Shown here: piece after piece, positions 25,447-33,778 of the stretch
Layout of the letters: each line of letters begins with the position of its first letter
Position numbering within the stretch: the first letter of the stretch is position 1
Origin: Terriglobales bacterium
GTDB taxonomy: Bacteria > Acidobacteriota > Terriglobia > Terriglobales > Acidobacteriaceae
Direction of reading: 5' to 3'
DNA: 64,000 bases
Assembly: GCA_035573675.1 (NCBI GenBank)
Contig: DATMAB010000012.1
Span: 1 to 64,000, forward strand
The notes under the pieces: model-generated
Seen by the model: only the letters and a program-made list of their open reading frames with translations
What the model was told of the DNA's origin: nothing
The model's database searches: none
Made by a program: the position numbers and the translations under genes

Positions 25447-27630
25447 ATGGCGCAGGCGAGATTCACAGGCGGCGGATTGGCGGGTACGCGCAGCACGGTG
25501 GAGCGCTACTTCGAGATCGCGCTCTACCTGATGATCGTCACCGGGTTCACCACCCTGGCGGGGACGGGCAAGCTGGACCTGCTCTCGGTGCTGGTGGTGC
25601 TGGTGGCGCTGGGGCTGCGCGGCTACCTGCTGCTGCGAGAACGCACGGTGGTCATCCCCGAGAGCTGGACATCGTATATCGCCATCTTCTACGCGCTGTT
25701 CTACGTGGTGGATTTCCTGCTGCTTTCGGGCAGCTTCGTCACGGCGACGGCGCACCTGGTGCTGCTGATCCTGGTGGTCAAGCTGTTCTCCGTGCACCGC
25801 AACCGGGACATCGTGTGGTTGTGCGTGCTGGCGTTCCTCTCCGTGCTGGCGGCAGCGGTGCTCACGGTGGATACGCTCTTCCTGGCCGCTTTCGCCCTTT
25901 TCCTCCTGCTGGCCGTGGCGACCTTCACCAGTTGGGAGATGGCGCGGTCCGCGGCCGCCGCAGCGGGACGCGCACGCGAGGCCGCGGGCGGCAAGCGCCG
26001 CATGGCGTGGTCGCTCTCCACCACCGCCGCCATGCTGATGGTTTCCATCCTGCTGGGCGCAGCAGGCATTTTCTTCGTGCTGCCGCGGGTGACGGGCGGA
26101 TACCTGAGCCAGTATGCGCCGCGCAACCAACTGGTCAGCGGGTTCAGCGACGACGTACGCCTGGGCGAGATCGGGGAGATCCAGCAATCGAGCCAGGTGA
26201 TCATGCGCATCGAGATCGAGGGCGACACCGCGGGCAGCTACGACCTGATGTGGCGGGGCGTGGCGCTGGCGTCCTTCGACGGCCGGCGCTGGTTCAATCC
26301 GCCGCATCAGCTCACGCTGTGGATGGCGCAACAGGGACGCTACGACCTGGAAGCGGCCGCGCGGGCAACCCAGTCCGAGACCGCTACCCAGGGGGCGGCG
26401 CCGACACTGATCCACTACCGCGTGGTCATGGAGCCGGTGGACACGAACGTGTTCTTCCTGGCGCCGGTGGCGCGCGAACTAACCGGGAGCTATCGGCAGA
26501 TCGCCCTGGACAAGGCGGGAACGGTTTACAACCAGGACCGCTTCCGTCCCGTCACCTATTACGCGGCCACGAGCGACATCACGCGGCCGCGAGCGACGAC
26601 GCTGCGAGCAGCCGAAGGCACGCCTTCGCGAGAGGTCCTGGAGCCCTACCTGCAACTACCCGCACTCGACCCGCGCATCCGCGACCTGGCCCGCCAGATC
26701 ACCTCCGGCGCGGGGAACAACTATGATCGCGCGGCGCAGATCGAGAACTACCTGAAAACGCGGTTCGGCTACACGCTGCAGCTCAGTGGCACGAAGGAGG
26801 GCGATCCGCTGGCGCACTTTCTGTTCGAGCGTCGGCAGGGCCACTGCGAGTACTTCGCCTCCGCCATGACGGTGATGCTGCGGGCGCTGGGTGTGCCGGC
26901 GCGCATCGTCAACGGCTTCCGCGGGGGCGAGTTCAATGACGTCACGGGCAGCTACATCGTGCGGGCGCGCGACGCACACTCCTGGGTGGAGGCGTACTTC
27001 CCCGGGCAGGGCTGGGTGGCGTTCGACCCCACGCCCGCCGCCGACCGCCCGCAACCCGGCGCCTGGCAGCGCTTCCTGCTTTACGTGGACGCGGCGCGCG
27101 AGTTCTGGCGCGAGTGGGTGATCAATTACGACTTCACGCATCAAAACCAGCTCGGCAGCACCATGCTGGAGGCCAGCCGGCGACGGCGCCTGGACACCTT
27201 GAAGTGGATCCGGGAGCGTTATCGCATGCTGGTGCGGGCGGCCCGGGAAACGCAGCAGCGCGCCAAGGAGTCGCCGCAAGAGTGGGGTGTGGGAGCGGTA
27301 GCGACACTGGCGAGCCTGATGGTCCTGTTGAATTCGCGGCGCCTATGGCGGGGATGGCGCAACCGGCGAACGGCCGCACGTCCTGAGCGGGCGCCGCGGG
27401 CAGCCGCCAGCATCTGGTACGAGCGGCTGCTCAAGCGGCTGGCGCGTCGCGGCTGGCCCAAACGGCCTTCGCAGACGCCAGAGGAGTTTCTTGCGACTCT
27501 GGGCGACGCACATTTGCGCCAGCAGGTAGCTCAGTTCACCGGGCACTACGAGCGGGCCAGGTTTGGGGAGTCGGCTGAAGACGCGAAGAAGCTGCCGGAG
27601 CTGTACGAAGAAATCACTGCCAGCCGCTAG
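25447..27630 (+). CDS. TgpA-like membrane protein with DUF3488 and transglutaminase domains
   Basis: A 727-residue inner-membrane protein. About six hydrophobic helices lie in residues 20-215 (DUF3488 region). An external domain carries the transglutaminase-like triad: Cys near 466 (QGHCEYFASAM), His near 510 (DAHSWVEAYF) and Asp near 527 (FDPTP). Another membrane helix near 618-632 is followed by a C-terminal cytoplasmic DUF4129-like tail (RRGWPKRPSQTPEEF). This is the TgpA architecture, where the role is likely periplasmic peptide processing or crosslinking. The ATG at 25447 starts MAQARF; upstream frame runs through repeat DNA. Partner MoxR and DUF58 genes, often adjacent, are not in this window. 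Confidence 0.88.
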   Translation: MAQARFTGGGLAGTRSTVERYFEIALYLMIVTGFTTLAGTGKLDLLSVLVVLVALGLRGYLLLRERTVVIPESWTSYIAIFYALFYVVDFLLLSGSFVTATAHLVLLILVVKLFSVHRNRDIVWLCVLAFLSVLAAAVLTVDTLFLAAFALFLLLAVATFTSWEMARSAAAAAGRAREAAGGKRRMAWSLSTTAAMLMVSILLGAAGIFFVLPRVTGGYLSQYAPRNQLVSGFSDDVRLGEIGEIQQSSQVIMRIEIEGDTAGSYDLMWRGVALASFDGRRWFNPPHQLTLWMAQQGRYDLEAAARATQSETATQGAAPTLIHYRVVMEPVDTNVFFLAPVARELTGSYRQIALDKAGTVYNQDRFRPVTYYAATSDITRPRATTLRAAEGTPSREVLEPYLQLPALDPRIRDLARQITSGAGNNYDRAAQIENYLKTRFGYTLQLSGTKEGDPLAHFLFERRQGHCEYFASAMTVMLRALGVPARIVNGFRGGEFNDVTGSYIVRARDAHSWVEAYFPGQGWVAFDPTPAADRPQPGAWQRFLLYVDAAREFWREWVINYDFTHQNQLGSTMLEASRRRRLDTLKWIRERYRMLVRAARETQQRAKESPQEWGVGAVATLASLMVLLNSRRLWRGWRNRRTAARPERAPRAAASIWYERLLKRLARRGWPKRPSQTPEEFLATLGDAHLRQQVAQFTGHYERARFGESAEDAKKLPELYEEITASR

Positions 27631-27655
27631 CTCCTGGCCGCTGGCTTCCAGCCAA
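27628..27655. repeat. Short heptameric array
   Basis: CTAGCTC, CTGGCCG, CTGGCTT, CCAGCC units begin at the stop codon of the TgpA-like gene. Confidence 0.6.
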
Positions 27656-27694
27656 GGCTGTCACGCCCCCGGTCAAGCGCTCCGAGCCCCCTGT

Positions 27695-27700
27695 TAGAAT
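27695..27700 (+). promoter_or_regulatory. Candidate -10 for rimO, very short leader
   Basis: TAGAAT ends 10 bases before the rimO ATG, so a typical start point would give a leader of only a few bases. No Shine-Dalgarno sequence is visible. Confidence 0.45.
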
Positions 27701-27710
27701 CTAGTGTTCG

Positions 27711-29222
27711 ATGCCCACAGAACTTCCAGTCTTGGAATGCGGCGACGCGACGACTGCCGAAGGCCCGCGCACAAATCAGGCCGCCAAGGTCGGCTTCGTG
27801 AGCCTGGGGTGTCCCAAGAACCTGGTGGACAGCGAAGTCATGATGGGCATGCTGGCGAAGGCCGGGGCGGAAATCACTCCGCGGGCCGAGGACGCCGACG
27901 TCATCGTCGTCAACACCTGCTCGTTCATCGAAAGCGCACAGCAGGAGTCGGTGAACACCATCCTGGAAATGGCCGGCCACAAGGCGTCGGACACGAACCC
28001 CGGCGGGCGGGCGAAGAAGCTGGTGGTGGCCGGATGCCTGGTCGAGCGTTACCGCGACGAGATTCGCAGGAACATTCCTGAAGTGGATGCGGTGGTGGGA
28101 ACGGGGGAGCTGGACCGCATTCTGGATGCCGCGGGGATTCGAAATGGGCGGGCATCCGCGGGGTCCGCTCCGTTCACGATATTGAATTCGCGGCCGGAAG
28201 GCACCGTCCGCGAGGCAGCGGGCCGCTTCGCCCGCGACGCGTGGCAGGGCGCGATCGCCGACCTGCCGAATTATCTCTACGACGACACCACCCCACGCCT
28301 GCTGGCGACACCCAGGCACTCGGCGTACATCAAGATCGCCGAGGGCTGCGATCATCCCTGCTCGTTCTGCATCATTCCGCAACTACGCGGCAAGTTCCGC
28401 TCAAGGCGCTTCGAATCGGTGGTCGCGGAGGCCGAGCGCCTGGCGCGCAGCGGGGTGCGAGAAATCACCCTGATCGGCCAGGACACCACCTGCTATGGCG
28501 AAGACCTCGGCCTGGAGGACGGCCTGCCCTTGGTGCTGGAGCGGCTGGCTGGGATCGAGGAGTTGCGCTGGGTGCGATTTCTTTATGCCTATCCCAACAA
28601 GATCACCGGGCGCCTGCTGGAGACAATCGCGCGACACGACAAGGTGTGCTCCTACATTGACGTGCCGTTGCAGCATGCCTCGCCCGCGGTGTTGAAGCGC
28701 ATGAAGCGCGGCGCCGGGGCGGAGATCTTCCTGCGCTCGATCGAGAAGATGCGCCGCACCATCCCCAACCTGACGCTCAGGACCTCGTTCATCGTGGGCT
28801 TCCCCGGCGAAACGGAGCGAGACTTCGACGAGTTGTGCGATTTCGTGCGGGCCGCCGAGTTCGATTGGATGGGCGTGTTCGCCTACTCGGACGAAGCCGG
28901 CTCCGAGGCCTACCACCTGGCGAGCAAGCTGGAACCCAGGGAGATCGAACGGCGTCGCAGAAAGCTGATGCAGGTGCAGAAACAGGTGAGCCGACGGAAG
29001 AAACGGAAGCTGCTGGGCCGCGAGTTCGACCTGCTGGTGGAGGGTCCTTCGGAAGAAAGCGCGCTGCTGTGGGAGGGACGCACCGAGATGCACGCACCGG
29101 AAATTGACGGCAAGGTCTTCGTCAGCGACTTCGGACCGCACCGCCTGCCGACACCCGGCGATTTCTACCGGTGCGAGATCGTGGAAGCGCACGACTATGA
29201 CCTGGTGGTGAAGCTGCTGTAG
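27711..29222 (+). CDS. rimO: Ribosomal protein uS12 methylthiotransferase
   Basis: Radical SAM enzyme that adds a methylthio group to the conserved Asp of ribosomal protein S12. The N-terminal UPF0004 domain starts GFVSLGCPKNLVDSE near residue 28, with three cluster cysteines. The radical SAM motif is CDHPCSFC near residue 213, and FVVGFPGET-like IVGFPGETERDF near 360. A C-terminal TRAM domain ends the protein. At 503 residues it is longer than the usual 430-450, mainly through an extra segment between UPF0004 and the radical SAM domain. It heads the run rimO-yacG-pgpA. Confidence 0.94.
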   Translation: MPTELPVLECGDATTAEGPRTNQAAKVGFVSLGCPKNLVDSEVMMGMLAKAGAEITPRAEDADVIVVNTCSFIESAQQESVNTILEMAGHKASDTNPGGRAKKLVVAGCLVERYRDEIRRNIPEVDAVVGTGELDRILDAAGIRNGRASAGSAPFTILNSRPEGTVREAAGRFARDAWQGAIADLPNYLYDDTTPRLLATPRHSAYIKIAEGCDHPCSFCIIPQLRGKFRSRRFESVVAEAERLARSGVREITLIGQDTTCYGEDLGLEDGLPLVLERLAGIEELRWVRFLYAYPNKITGRLLETIARHDKVCSYIDVPLQHASPAVLKRMKRGAGAEIFLRSIEKMRRTIPNLTLRTSFIVGFPGETERDFDELCDFVRAAEFDWMGVFAYSDEAGSEAYHLASKLEPREIERRRRKLMQVQKQVSRRKKRKLLGREFDLLVEGPSEESALLWEGRTEMHAPEIDGKVFVSDFGPHRLPTPGDFYRCEIVEAHDYDLVVKLL

Positions 29223-29251
29223 TTACGCGCGCATTCTTCCGACGCGCTCGA

Positions 29252-29494
29252 ATGACCAAGAAGAAAAGAATTCGCAGCCTCCGCTGTCCGACGTGCCGCA
29301 AGCTGGTACTGCGTTCCGAGCCCGAGTTTCCTTTTTGCAGTGAGCGCTGCCGGTTGATCGATCTGGGCAAGTGGGCGAGCGGGCAGTACGTCATCTCGAC
29401 TCCCATCACAGCGCCTGAGGGCGACGCGCCGGGACAAACCTCGCAATCCCAGCCACAGCAACCTGCGAAGCGCGATGGAAACCACGAGCGATAA
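29252..29494 (+). CDS. yacG: Zinc-binding DNA gyrase inhibitor YacG
   Basis: An 80-residue protein with the YacG zinc knuckle: C12, C15, C29 and C33 (CPTC and FCSERC), followed by RLIDLGKWASGQYVI, which is the family signature. In E. coli YacG binds GyrB and inhibits gyrase. A Gln/Pro-rich tail follows. Its end overlaps the start of pgpA by 20 bases, implying coupled translation. Confidence 0.9.
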   Translation: MTKKKRIRSLRCPTCRKLVLRSEPEFPFCSERCRLIDLGKWASGQYVISTPITAPEGDAPGQTSQSQPQQPAKRDGNHER

Positions 29495-29984
29495 TCCTGT
29501 CCCGCTGCCCAAAGCGCCCCTGTGGGCGTGGATGGTCGCCACCCAACTGGGAATCGGACATCTACGGCCGGCGCCGGGGACCTGGGCTTCGGCAGCGACG
29601 GTGGGGCTGTGGGTGGCTCTGGCTTCTTCACTGCCATCAGAACTGCACTGGCCGGTAGCGACAGGACTGGCCGTGGCCGCGGTCCTGGCCGGGATTCCCG
29701 CGGCTGCGGCGGTGGCCCGGGAGCGCGGCACCGACGACCCGCAGTCGGTGGTGATCGACGAGGTGGCCGGCCAGATGGTCGCGCTGTTGGCGCTGCCGGT
29801 GGCTTGGAAATCGCTTCTGGTGAGCCTTATACTTTTTCGCGTCTTCGACATCGTGAAGCCGCCGCCGCTGCGCCGGCTGGAAAAGCTCCACGGCGGTCTG
29901 GGCATCATGATGGATGACGTCGCAGCGGGACTGTACGCGCGCCTGGGCGCCGAACTGCTGCTGCGAGCGGGCTGGCTGACGTAG
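29475..29984 (+). CDS. pgpA: Phosphatidylglycerophosphatase A
   Basis: Removes the phosphate from phosphatidylglycerophosphate to give phosphatidylglycerol in the inner membrane. The family signatures are visible: GIGHLRPAPGTWASAATVGLW near the N-terminus, DDPQSVVIDEVAGQMVAL near residue 95, and FRVFDIVKPPPLRRLEKLHGGLGIMMDD in the C-terminal half. At 169 residues with several hydrophobic helices it fits the family. The start overlaps yacG. plsY and gpsA further down make this a partial phospholipid cluster. Confidence 0.93.
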   Translation: METTSDNPVPLPKAPLWAWMVATQLGIGHLRPAPGTWASAATVGLWVALASSLPSELHWPVATGLAVAAVLAGIPAAAAVARERGTDDPQSVVIDEVAGQMVALLALPVAWKSLLVSLILFRVFDIVKPPPLRRLEKLHGGLGIMMDDVAAGLYARLGAELLLRAGWLT

Positions 29985-30007
29985 AAGCGCACGAGCGTTG
30001 GGGGACG

Positions 30008-31063
30008 ATGGGGATCTCCGACCGCATCCTGGGAAGAAAAAACATCAACGGGAAACCGCACATCGAGGCGGTCATCCCGCCGGCTGCGCTGCCCGGGGGC
30101 GAGGTCCGCATCGTGGGCAGTGCCCTGAAGCCGCCTTCGCTGGGCCGGCCGCGCGTTCGGTTCGGCGAGGTGGAAGGCTCGGTCGTCATCAGCTCGGAAG
30201 ATTTTCTGGTGGCCCGCGTCCCGGAGGGCGCCGTGGCCGGGCCGGTTGTGGTTTCCACCAACGGACACAATTCGAACGCGCATCATGTGGAAGTGGCGTT
30301 TCCCGTGGCGGAGAATCTTCACCCCGTAGCCAATCCCGCGCTCGACGCCGAAGGCAACATCTACGTGACCTTTTCCGGCTCACGCGGGCAAAAGGTCCCG
30401 GTCTCGGTCTACAAGATCGACACGCACTACAACGTGAAGCCGTTCCTGACGGACGTGATGAACGCCACCGCGATGGCGTTCGACCGTGAAGGCCGCCTGT
30501 ACCTGACCTCGCGTTACGACGGCACGGTCTACCGCGTAGCGTCGAACGGCACACTCTCCACCTACGCCGAAGGCATGGGCATCGCTACCGGGATGGCGTT
30601 CGACCGCGAGGGCAACCTGTACGTCGGCGACCGAAGCGGCACCATTTTCAAGATCGCCCCGGACCGGCAGATCTTCGTGTTCGCCACTATTGAGCCGAGT
30701 ATCGCCGCGTACCATCTGGCGTTCGGGACGGACGGCCATCTGTACGTGACCGGCCCGACCACGTCGAGCTTTGATGTCGTGTACCGCATCAGCCCCGCCG
30801 GGGACGTCTCCGTGTTCTACCGCGGACTGGGACGACCCCAGGGCATCGCTTTCGATGTCCACGGCAACCTGTACGTAGCGGCATCGCTGGGGGGCAAGCG
30901 CGGCATCGTGAAGATCGCGCCCGACGGACAGGCCTCCCTGGCGGTGGCCGGCTACGGCCTGGTAGGGCTGGCGTTTGCCCCCGGGAAGTCGGCCATCCTG
31001 GCGACTACGAATGCCGTGCACCATCTGGCGTGGGGAATCCAAGGGAAGCCGCTAATCGACTGA
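30008..31063 (+). CDS. NHL/SMP-30-like beta-propeller protein with N-terminal IPT-like domain
   Basis: A 351-residue protein without a signal peptide. Residues about 20-100 look like an IPT/TIG immunoglobulin-like domain (AVIPPAALPGGEVRIVGSAL ... VVVSTNGHNSN). The rest contains repeated blades such as AMAFDREGRLYLTSRYDGTVYRV and GMAFDREGNLYVGDRSGTIFKI, typical of NHL or SMP-30/gluconolactonase propellers. The metal ligands of SMP-30 cannot be assigned, so this is more likely a binding scaffold. It sits 23 bases after pgpA and before cinA inside a housekeeping run, an uncommon neighbour. Confidence 0.75.
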   Translation: MGISDRILGRKNINGKPHIEAVIPPAALPGGEVRIVGSALKPPSLGRPRVRFGEVEGSVVISSEDFLVARVPEGAVAGPVVVSTNGHNSNAHHVEVAFPVAENLHPVANPALDAEGNIYVTFSGSRGQKVPVSVYKIDTHYNVKPFLTDVMNATAMAFDREGRLYLTSRYDGTVYRVASNGTLSTYAEGMGIATGMAFDREGNLYVGDRSGTIFKIAPDRQIFVFATIEPSIAAYHLAFGTDGHLYVTGPTTSSFDVVYRISPAGDVSVFYRGLGRPQGIAFDVHGNLYVAASLGGKRGIVKIAPDGQASLAVAGYGLVGLAFAPGKSAILATTNAVHHLAWGIQGKPLID

Positions 31064-31167
31064 CCGAGTGAGTCCTTGCTTCATTGAAGCATTGGAAAGG
31101 CTGTGGAAGCGGTCCGGGAGTGGCATGTCCCGCCCTGATTATTCGTGACTCAATGAGAAAATGATCC

Positions 31168-32418
31168 ATGTCCGTCTCCGCCGAGATCATCGCCGTCGGC
31201 TCTGAGTTGCTCACTCCTTTCCGCCAGGACACGAATTCCCTGTTTCTCACCGAGCAACTGAACCGCCTGGGAGTCGAGGTCATTTTCAAGACCATCGTCG
31301 GCGATAACCGCGGACACATCGAGGAAACCGTACGGCTGGCGCTCGACCGGGCGGACGTGATCCTGATCTCCGGCGGCCTGGGCCCGACCGAGGACGATCT
31401 CACCCGCGAGGCCGTGGCCGCCGCGCTGGGACGGGAACTCAAGCGTGACCCGGGCCTGGTGGGCGAGCTCTATGCGCGCTTCGCGGCACGTCGCATCAAG
31501 ATGCCGGAGAACAACCTGCGCCAAGCCGACCTGGTGGCGGGCGCTAAAGCGATACCCAACCCCAGGGGTTCCGCTCCGGGACAGTGGATCGAAGGCACGC
31601 TGGACGGGCGCGAGAAGATCGTGCTCCTGCTTCCCGGACCGCCGGTCGAATTGGAGCCGATGTTTCTCGACCACTGCGCCGAGCGTTTGCGCGCGAAGCT
31701 GCCGCAGGTGTTCATCGCCACACGGGTGCTCAAGGTGGCGATGGTTCCTGAATCGCAGCTCGATTCCAGAGTGGCGCCCATCTACAGCAAGCAACTGCGG
31801 GTGCAGACCACGATTTTGGCGTCGCCCGGGGAGTGTCAACTTCACCTGCGGGCTCGCGCCGTCTCGCAGGAAGAGGCGCAGCAACTGGTGGACGACCTGG
31901 CGGAGGAACTTGAGGACGAGCTGGGCGACCTGATCTTCTCCCGCGAAGGGGAAACGCTGGAGCAGATCGTCGGCTACTACCTGCAGATGAGACAAGCGAC
32001 GCTGGCGGTGGCTGAATCGTGCACAGGTGGGATGATCGGACAGCGCATCACTTCTGTGAGCGGCAGCTCGCGCTACTTCGTGGGCGGCACGATCGTGTAT
32101 TCGAACGAATTGAAGACCAAGCTGGCAGGCGTCCCGGCGAAACTCATCAAGGCGCACGGCGCGGTGAGCCGCGAGGTGGCTTCTGCGCTGGCGGAGGGCG
32201 TGCGCGAAAAAGCAAAAGCCCGGATGGGGCTGGCGGTCACGGGAATCGCCGGCCCTACCGGGGGCACAGAGGAAAAGCCCGTGGGGCTGGTCTTCCACGC
32301 ACTGGCCGACGGAAAGAAAACCGAGGTCATCGAACGCAAGTTTCCCGGCGACCGGGAAATGGTCCGGCGGCTGGCCAGCCAGCAGGCGCTGGATATGGTG
32401 AGGAGGAGACTGCTTTGA
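31168..32418 (+). CDS. cinA: CinA family protein (NMN deamidase / competence-damage protein)
   Basis: A 416-residue two-domain protein. Residues 1-170 are the MoCF-like COG1058 domain (AEIIAVGSELL, GDNRGHIEETV, ISGGLGPTEDDLT, LPGPPVELEPMF), linked to ADP-ribose pyrophosphatase activity in some members. Residues about 255-416 are the PncC/CinA domain (VAESCTGGMIGQRIT, GIAGPTGGTEEKPVG), which deamidates nicotinamide mononucleotide. The full-length form is expected. It is followed by thpR after a spacer that contains a heptameric array. Confidence 0.93.
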   Translation: MSVSAEIIAVGSELLTPFRQDTNSLFLTEQLNRLGVEVIFKTIVGDNRGHIEETVRLALDRADVILISGGLGPTEDDLTREAVAAALGRELKRDPGLVGELYARFAARRIKMPENNLRQADLVAGAKAIPNPRGSAPGQWIEGTLDGREKIVLLLPGPPVELEPMFLDHCAERLRAKLPQVFIATRVLKVAMVPESQLDSRVAPIYSKQLRVQTTILASPGECQLHLRARAVSQEEAQQLVDDLAEELEDELGDLIFSREGETLEQIVGYYLQMRQATLAVAESCTGGMIGQRITSVSGSSRYFVGGTIVYSNELKTKLAGVPAKLIKAHGAVSREVASALAEGVREKAKARMGLAVTGIAGPTGGTEEKPVGLVFHALADGKKTEVIERKFPGDREMVRRLASQQALDMVRRRLL

Positions 32419-32455
32419 GCGTCCAATTACACCGAGACCGCAGACCCGACCTCAC

Positions 32456-32500
32456 GCTACTAGCTTCCAGCCTCCAGCCACTAGCTAGGAGCTAGGAGCC
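32456..32500. repeat. Heptameric array that supplies a ribosome binding site
   Basis: CTACTAG, CTTCCAG, CCTCCAG, CCACTAG, CTAGGAG, CTAGGAG units occupy the cinA-thpR spacer. The last two contain AGGAG, which sits at the right place to act as the Shine-Dalgarno sequence for the GTG start of thpR at 32504. Confidence 0.7.
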
Positions 32501-32503
32501 GCC

Positions 32504-33085
32504 GTGCGACTCTTTGTTGCGATAGACATCGAGGACGCAATTCGCCAGCGGCTGGCCCGATTCATGGAAGGTGTGCGTGGATTTGCGCCGGAGGTGCGCT
32601 GGGTGCGGCCGGAATCGCTGCACCTGACGCTGAAGTTCCTGGGTGAGACGGATGAAGCCACGGCGGAGCGCGTTCGTCAGAGCCTGGCTGGAATACGGAA
32701 TAGAGCGCCACAGATCTCGTTCGGCGGCACCGGCTTCTTCCCTACTCCGCGGTCGGCACGAGTCTTCTGGATCGGCGTGGAAGCCAGCGAACCTCTGGCT
32801 GAGCTGGCAGAAAAAGTTGAGCAGGCGATGGAGGGTCTGGGCTACGAACGCGAGCGACGGGAGTTTGCGCCCCACCTGACGCTGGCGCGCTCCGGCTCCG
32901 GGCGACCGGGGCGCGGGCCCGAGGACAAACCCAACCTGCGCTTTCGCCGCCTGCAGGAAAAGCTGGCCGCGATGCCGCCTCCGGACTTTGGTACCATGAC
33001 GGCCCGCGAGTTCCATCTGTACCAGAGCAGGCTCTCGCCGAAAGGCTCCGAGTACACCAAGCTCGCGAGCTTCAAGCTGGATTGA
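32504..33085 (+). CDS. thpR: RNA 2',3'-cyclic phosphodiesterase (2H family)
   Basis: A 193-residue 2H phosphoesterase, the family formerly called 2'-5' RNA ligase. Both catalytic HxT motifs are present: HLTLKFLG near residue 45 and HLTLARSG near residue 125. It starts MRLFVAIDIEDA at GTG 32504 with AGGAG upstream. The stop codon is directly followed by the plsY ATG (TGAATG), so the two are translationally coupled. Confidence 0.9.
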   Translation: MRLFVAIDIEDAIRQRLARFMEGVRGFAPEVRWVRPESLHLTLKFLGETDEATAERVRQSLAGIRNRAPQISFGGTGFFPTPRSARVFWIGVEASEPLAELAEKVEQAMEGLGYERERREFAPHLTLARSGSGRPGRGPEDKPNLRFRRLQEKLAAMPPPDFGTMTAREFHLYQSRLSPKGSEYTKLASFKLD

Positions 33086-33778
33086 ATGGAAAAGCTTGCC
33101 ATAGTCGCCGGGCTTTCGTATTTGCTGGGCTCCATTCCGTTCGGATACCTCCTAGTGCGCATCTTCCACAATGAGGACGTGCGACGCACTGGCAGCGGGA
33201 ATATCGGAGCAACAAATGTGGCCCGCAGGTCTGTGGCCCTTGGGATCGCAACACTGGTGCTCGATGCAGGCAAAGGGTTTGCCGCAGGTGTGGTACTTGT
33301 TCAGCTAACATACTGGCGGGAAATCATCGATTGGGCTTACCTGAACGTGCCCTGGTCCCAGGATCCTTGGCCACATCCTTTTCCCTCCGAGATATACGTC
33401 GCCGCAGCCGCGGCTAGCCTCTTTGCCGTGGTCGGCCACATCTTTCCCATCTGGCTCAAGTTCCGGGGCGGTAAGGGTGTAGCGACGGCCGCCGGAAGCT
33501 TTGCCGTGCTGGCTCCGGACGCTATGCTGGCGGCGTTTGGCGCGTTCCTGCTGATGGTAATGCTGTTTCGCTATGTTTCACTAGGATCCATGGTGGGGGT
33601 TGCGGTCTTCCCCGTGGCGGCCTACCTCCTTCATCGCCAGGCGCTCCCGGCCAGCGCGTATGCCCTGATGGGGGTCGGCTCGGCGCTCATCGTCGGCAGA
33701 CACCACGCCAACATCCGGCGACTGTTGGCGGGCACGGAAAACCGCCTGCACTTCCTCCGGCACAAGGAGAGCGCGTGA
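33086..33778 (+). CDS. plsY: Glycerol-3-phosphate acyltransferase PlsY
   Basis: Inner-membrane enzyme that acylates glycerol-3-phosphate from acyl-phosphate, the first step of phospholipid synthesis. The three family motifs are visible: YLLGSIPFGYLL at residues 11-22, GSGNIGATNVAR at 38-49, and KFRGGKGVATAAG near 128. At 230 residues it is somewhat longer than usual because of an insertion of about 25 residues (DWAYLNVPWSQDPWPHPFP) between membrane helices. It ends in a 4-base GTGA overlap with gpsA, which makes its substrate. Confidence 0.94.
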   Translation: MEKLAIVAGLSYLLGSIPFGYLLVRIFHNEDVRRTGSGNIGATNVARRSVALGIATLVLDAGKGFAAGVVLVQLTYWREIIDWAYLNVPWSQDPWPHPFPSEIYVAAAAASLFAVVGHIFPIWLKFRGGKGVATAAGSFAVLAPDAMLAAFGAFLLMVMLFRYVSLGSMVGVAVFPVAAYLLHRQALPASAYALMGVGSALIVGRHHANIRRLLAGTENRLHFLRHKESA

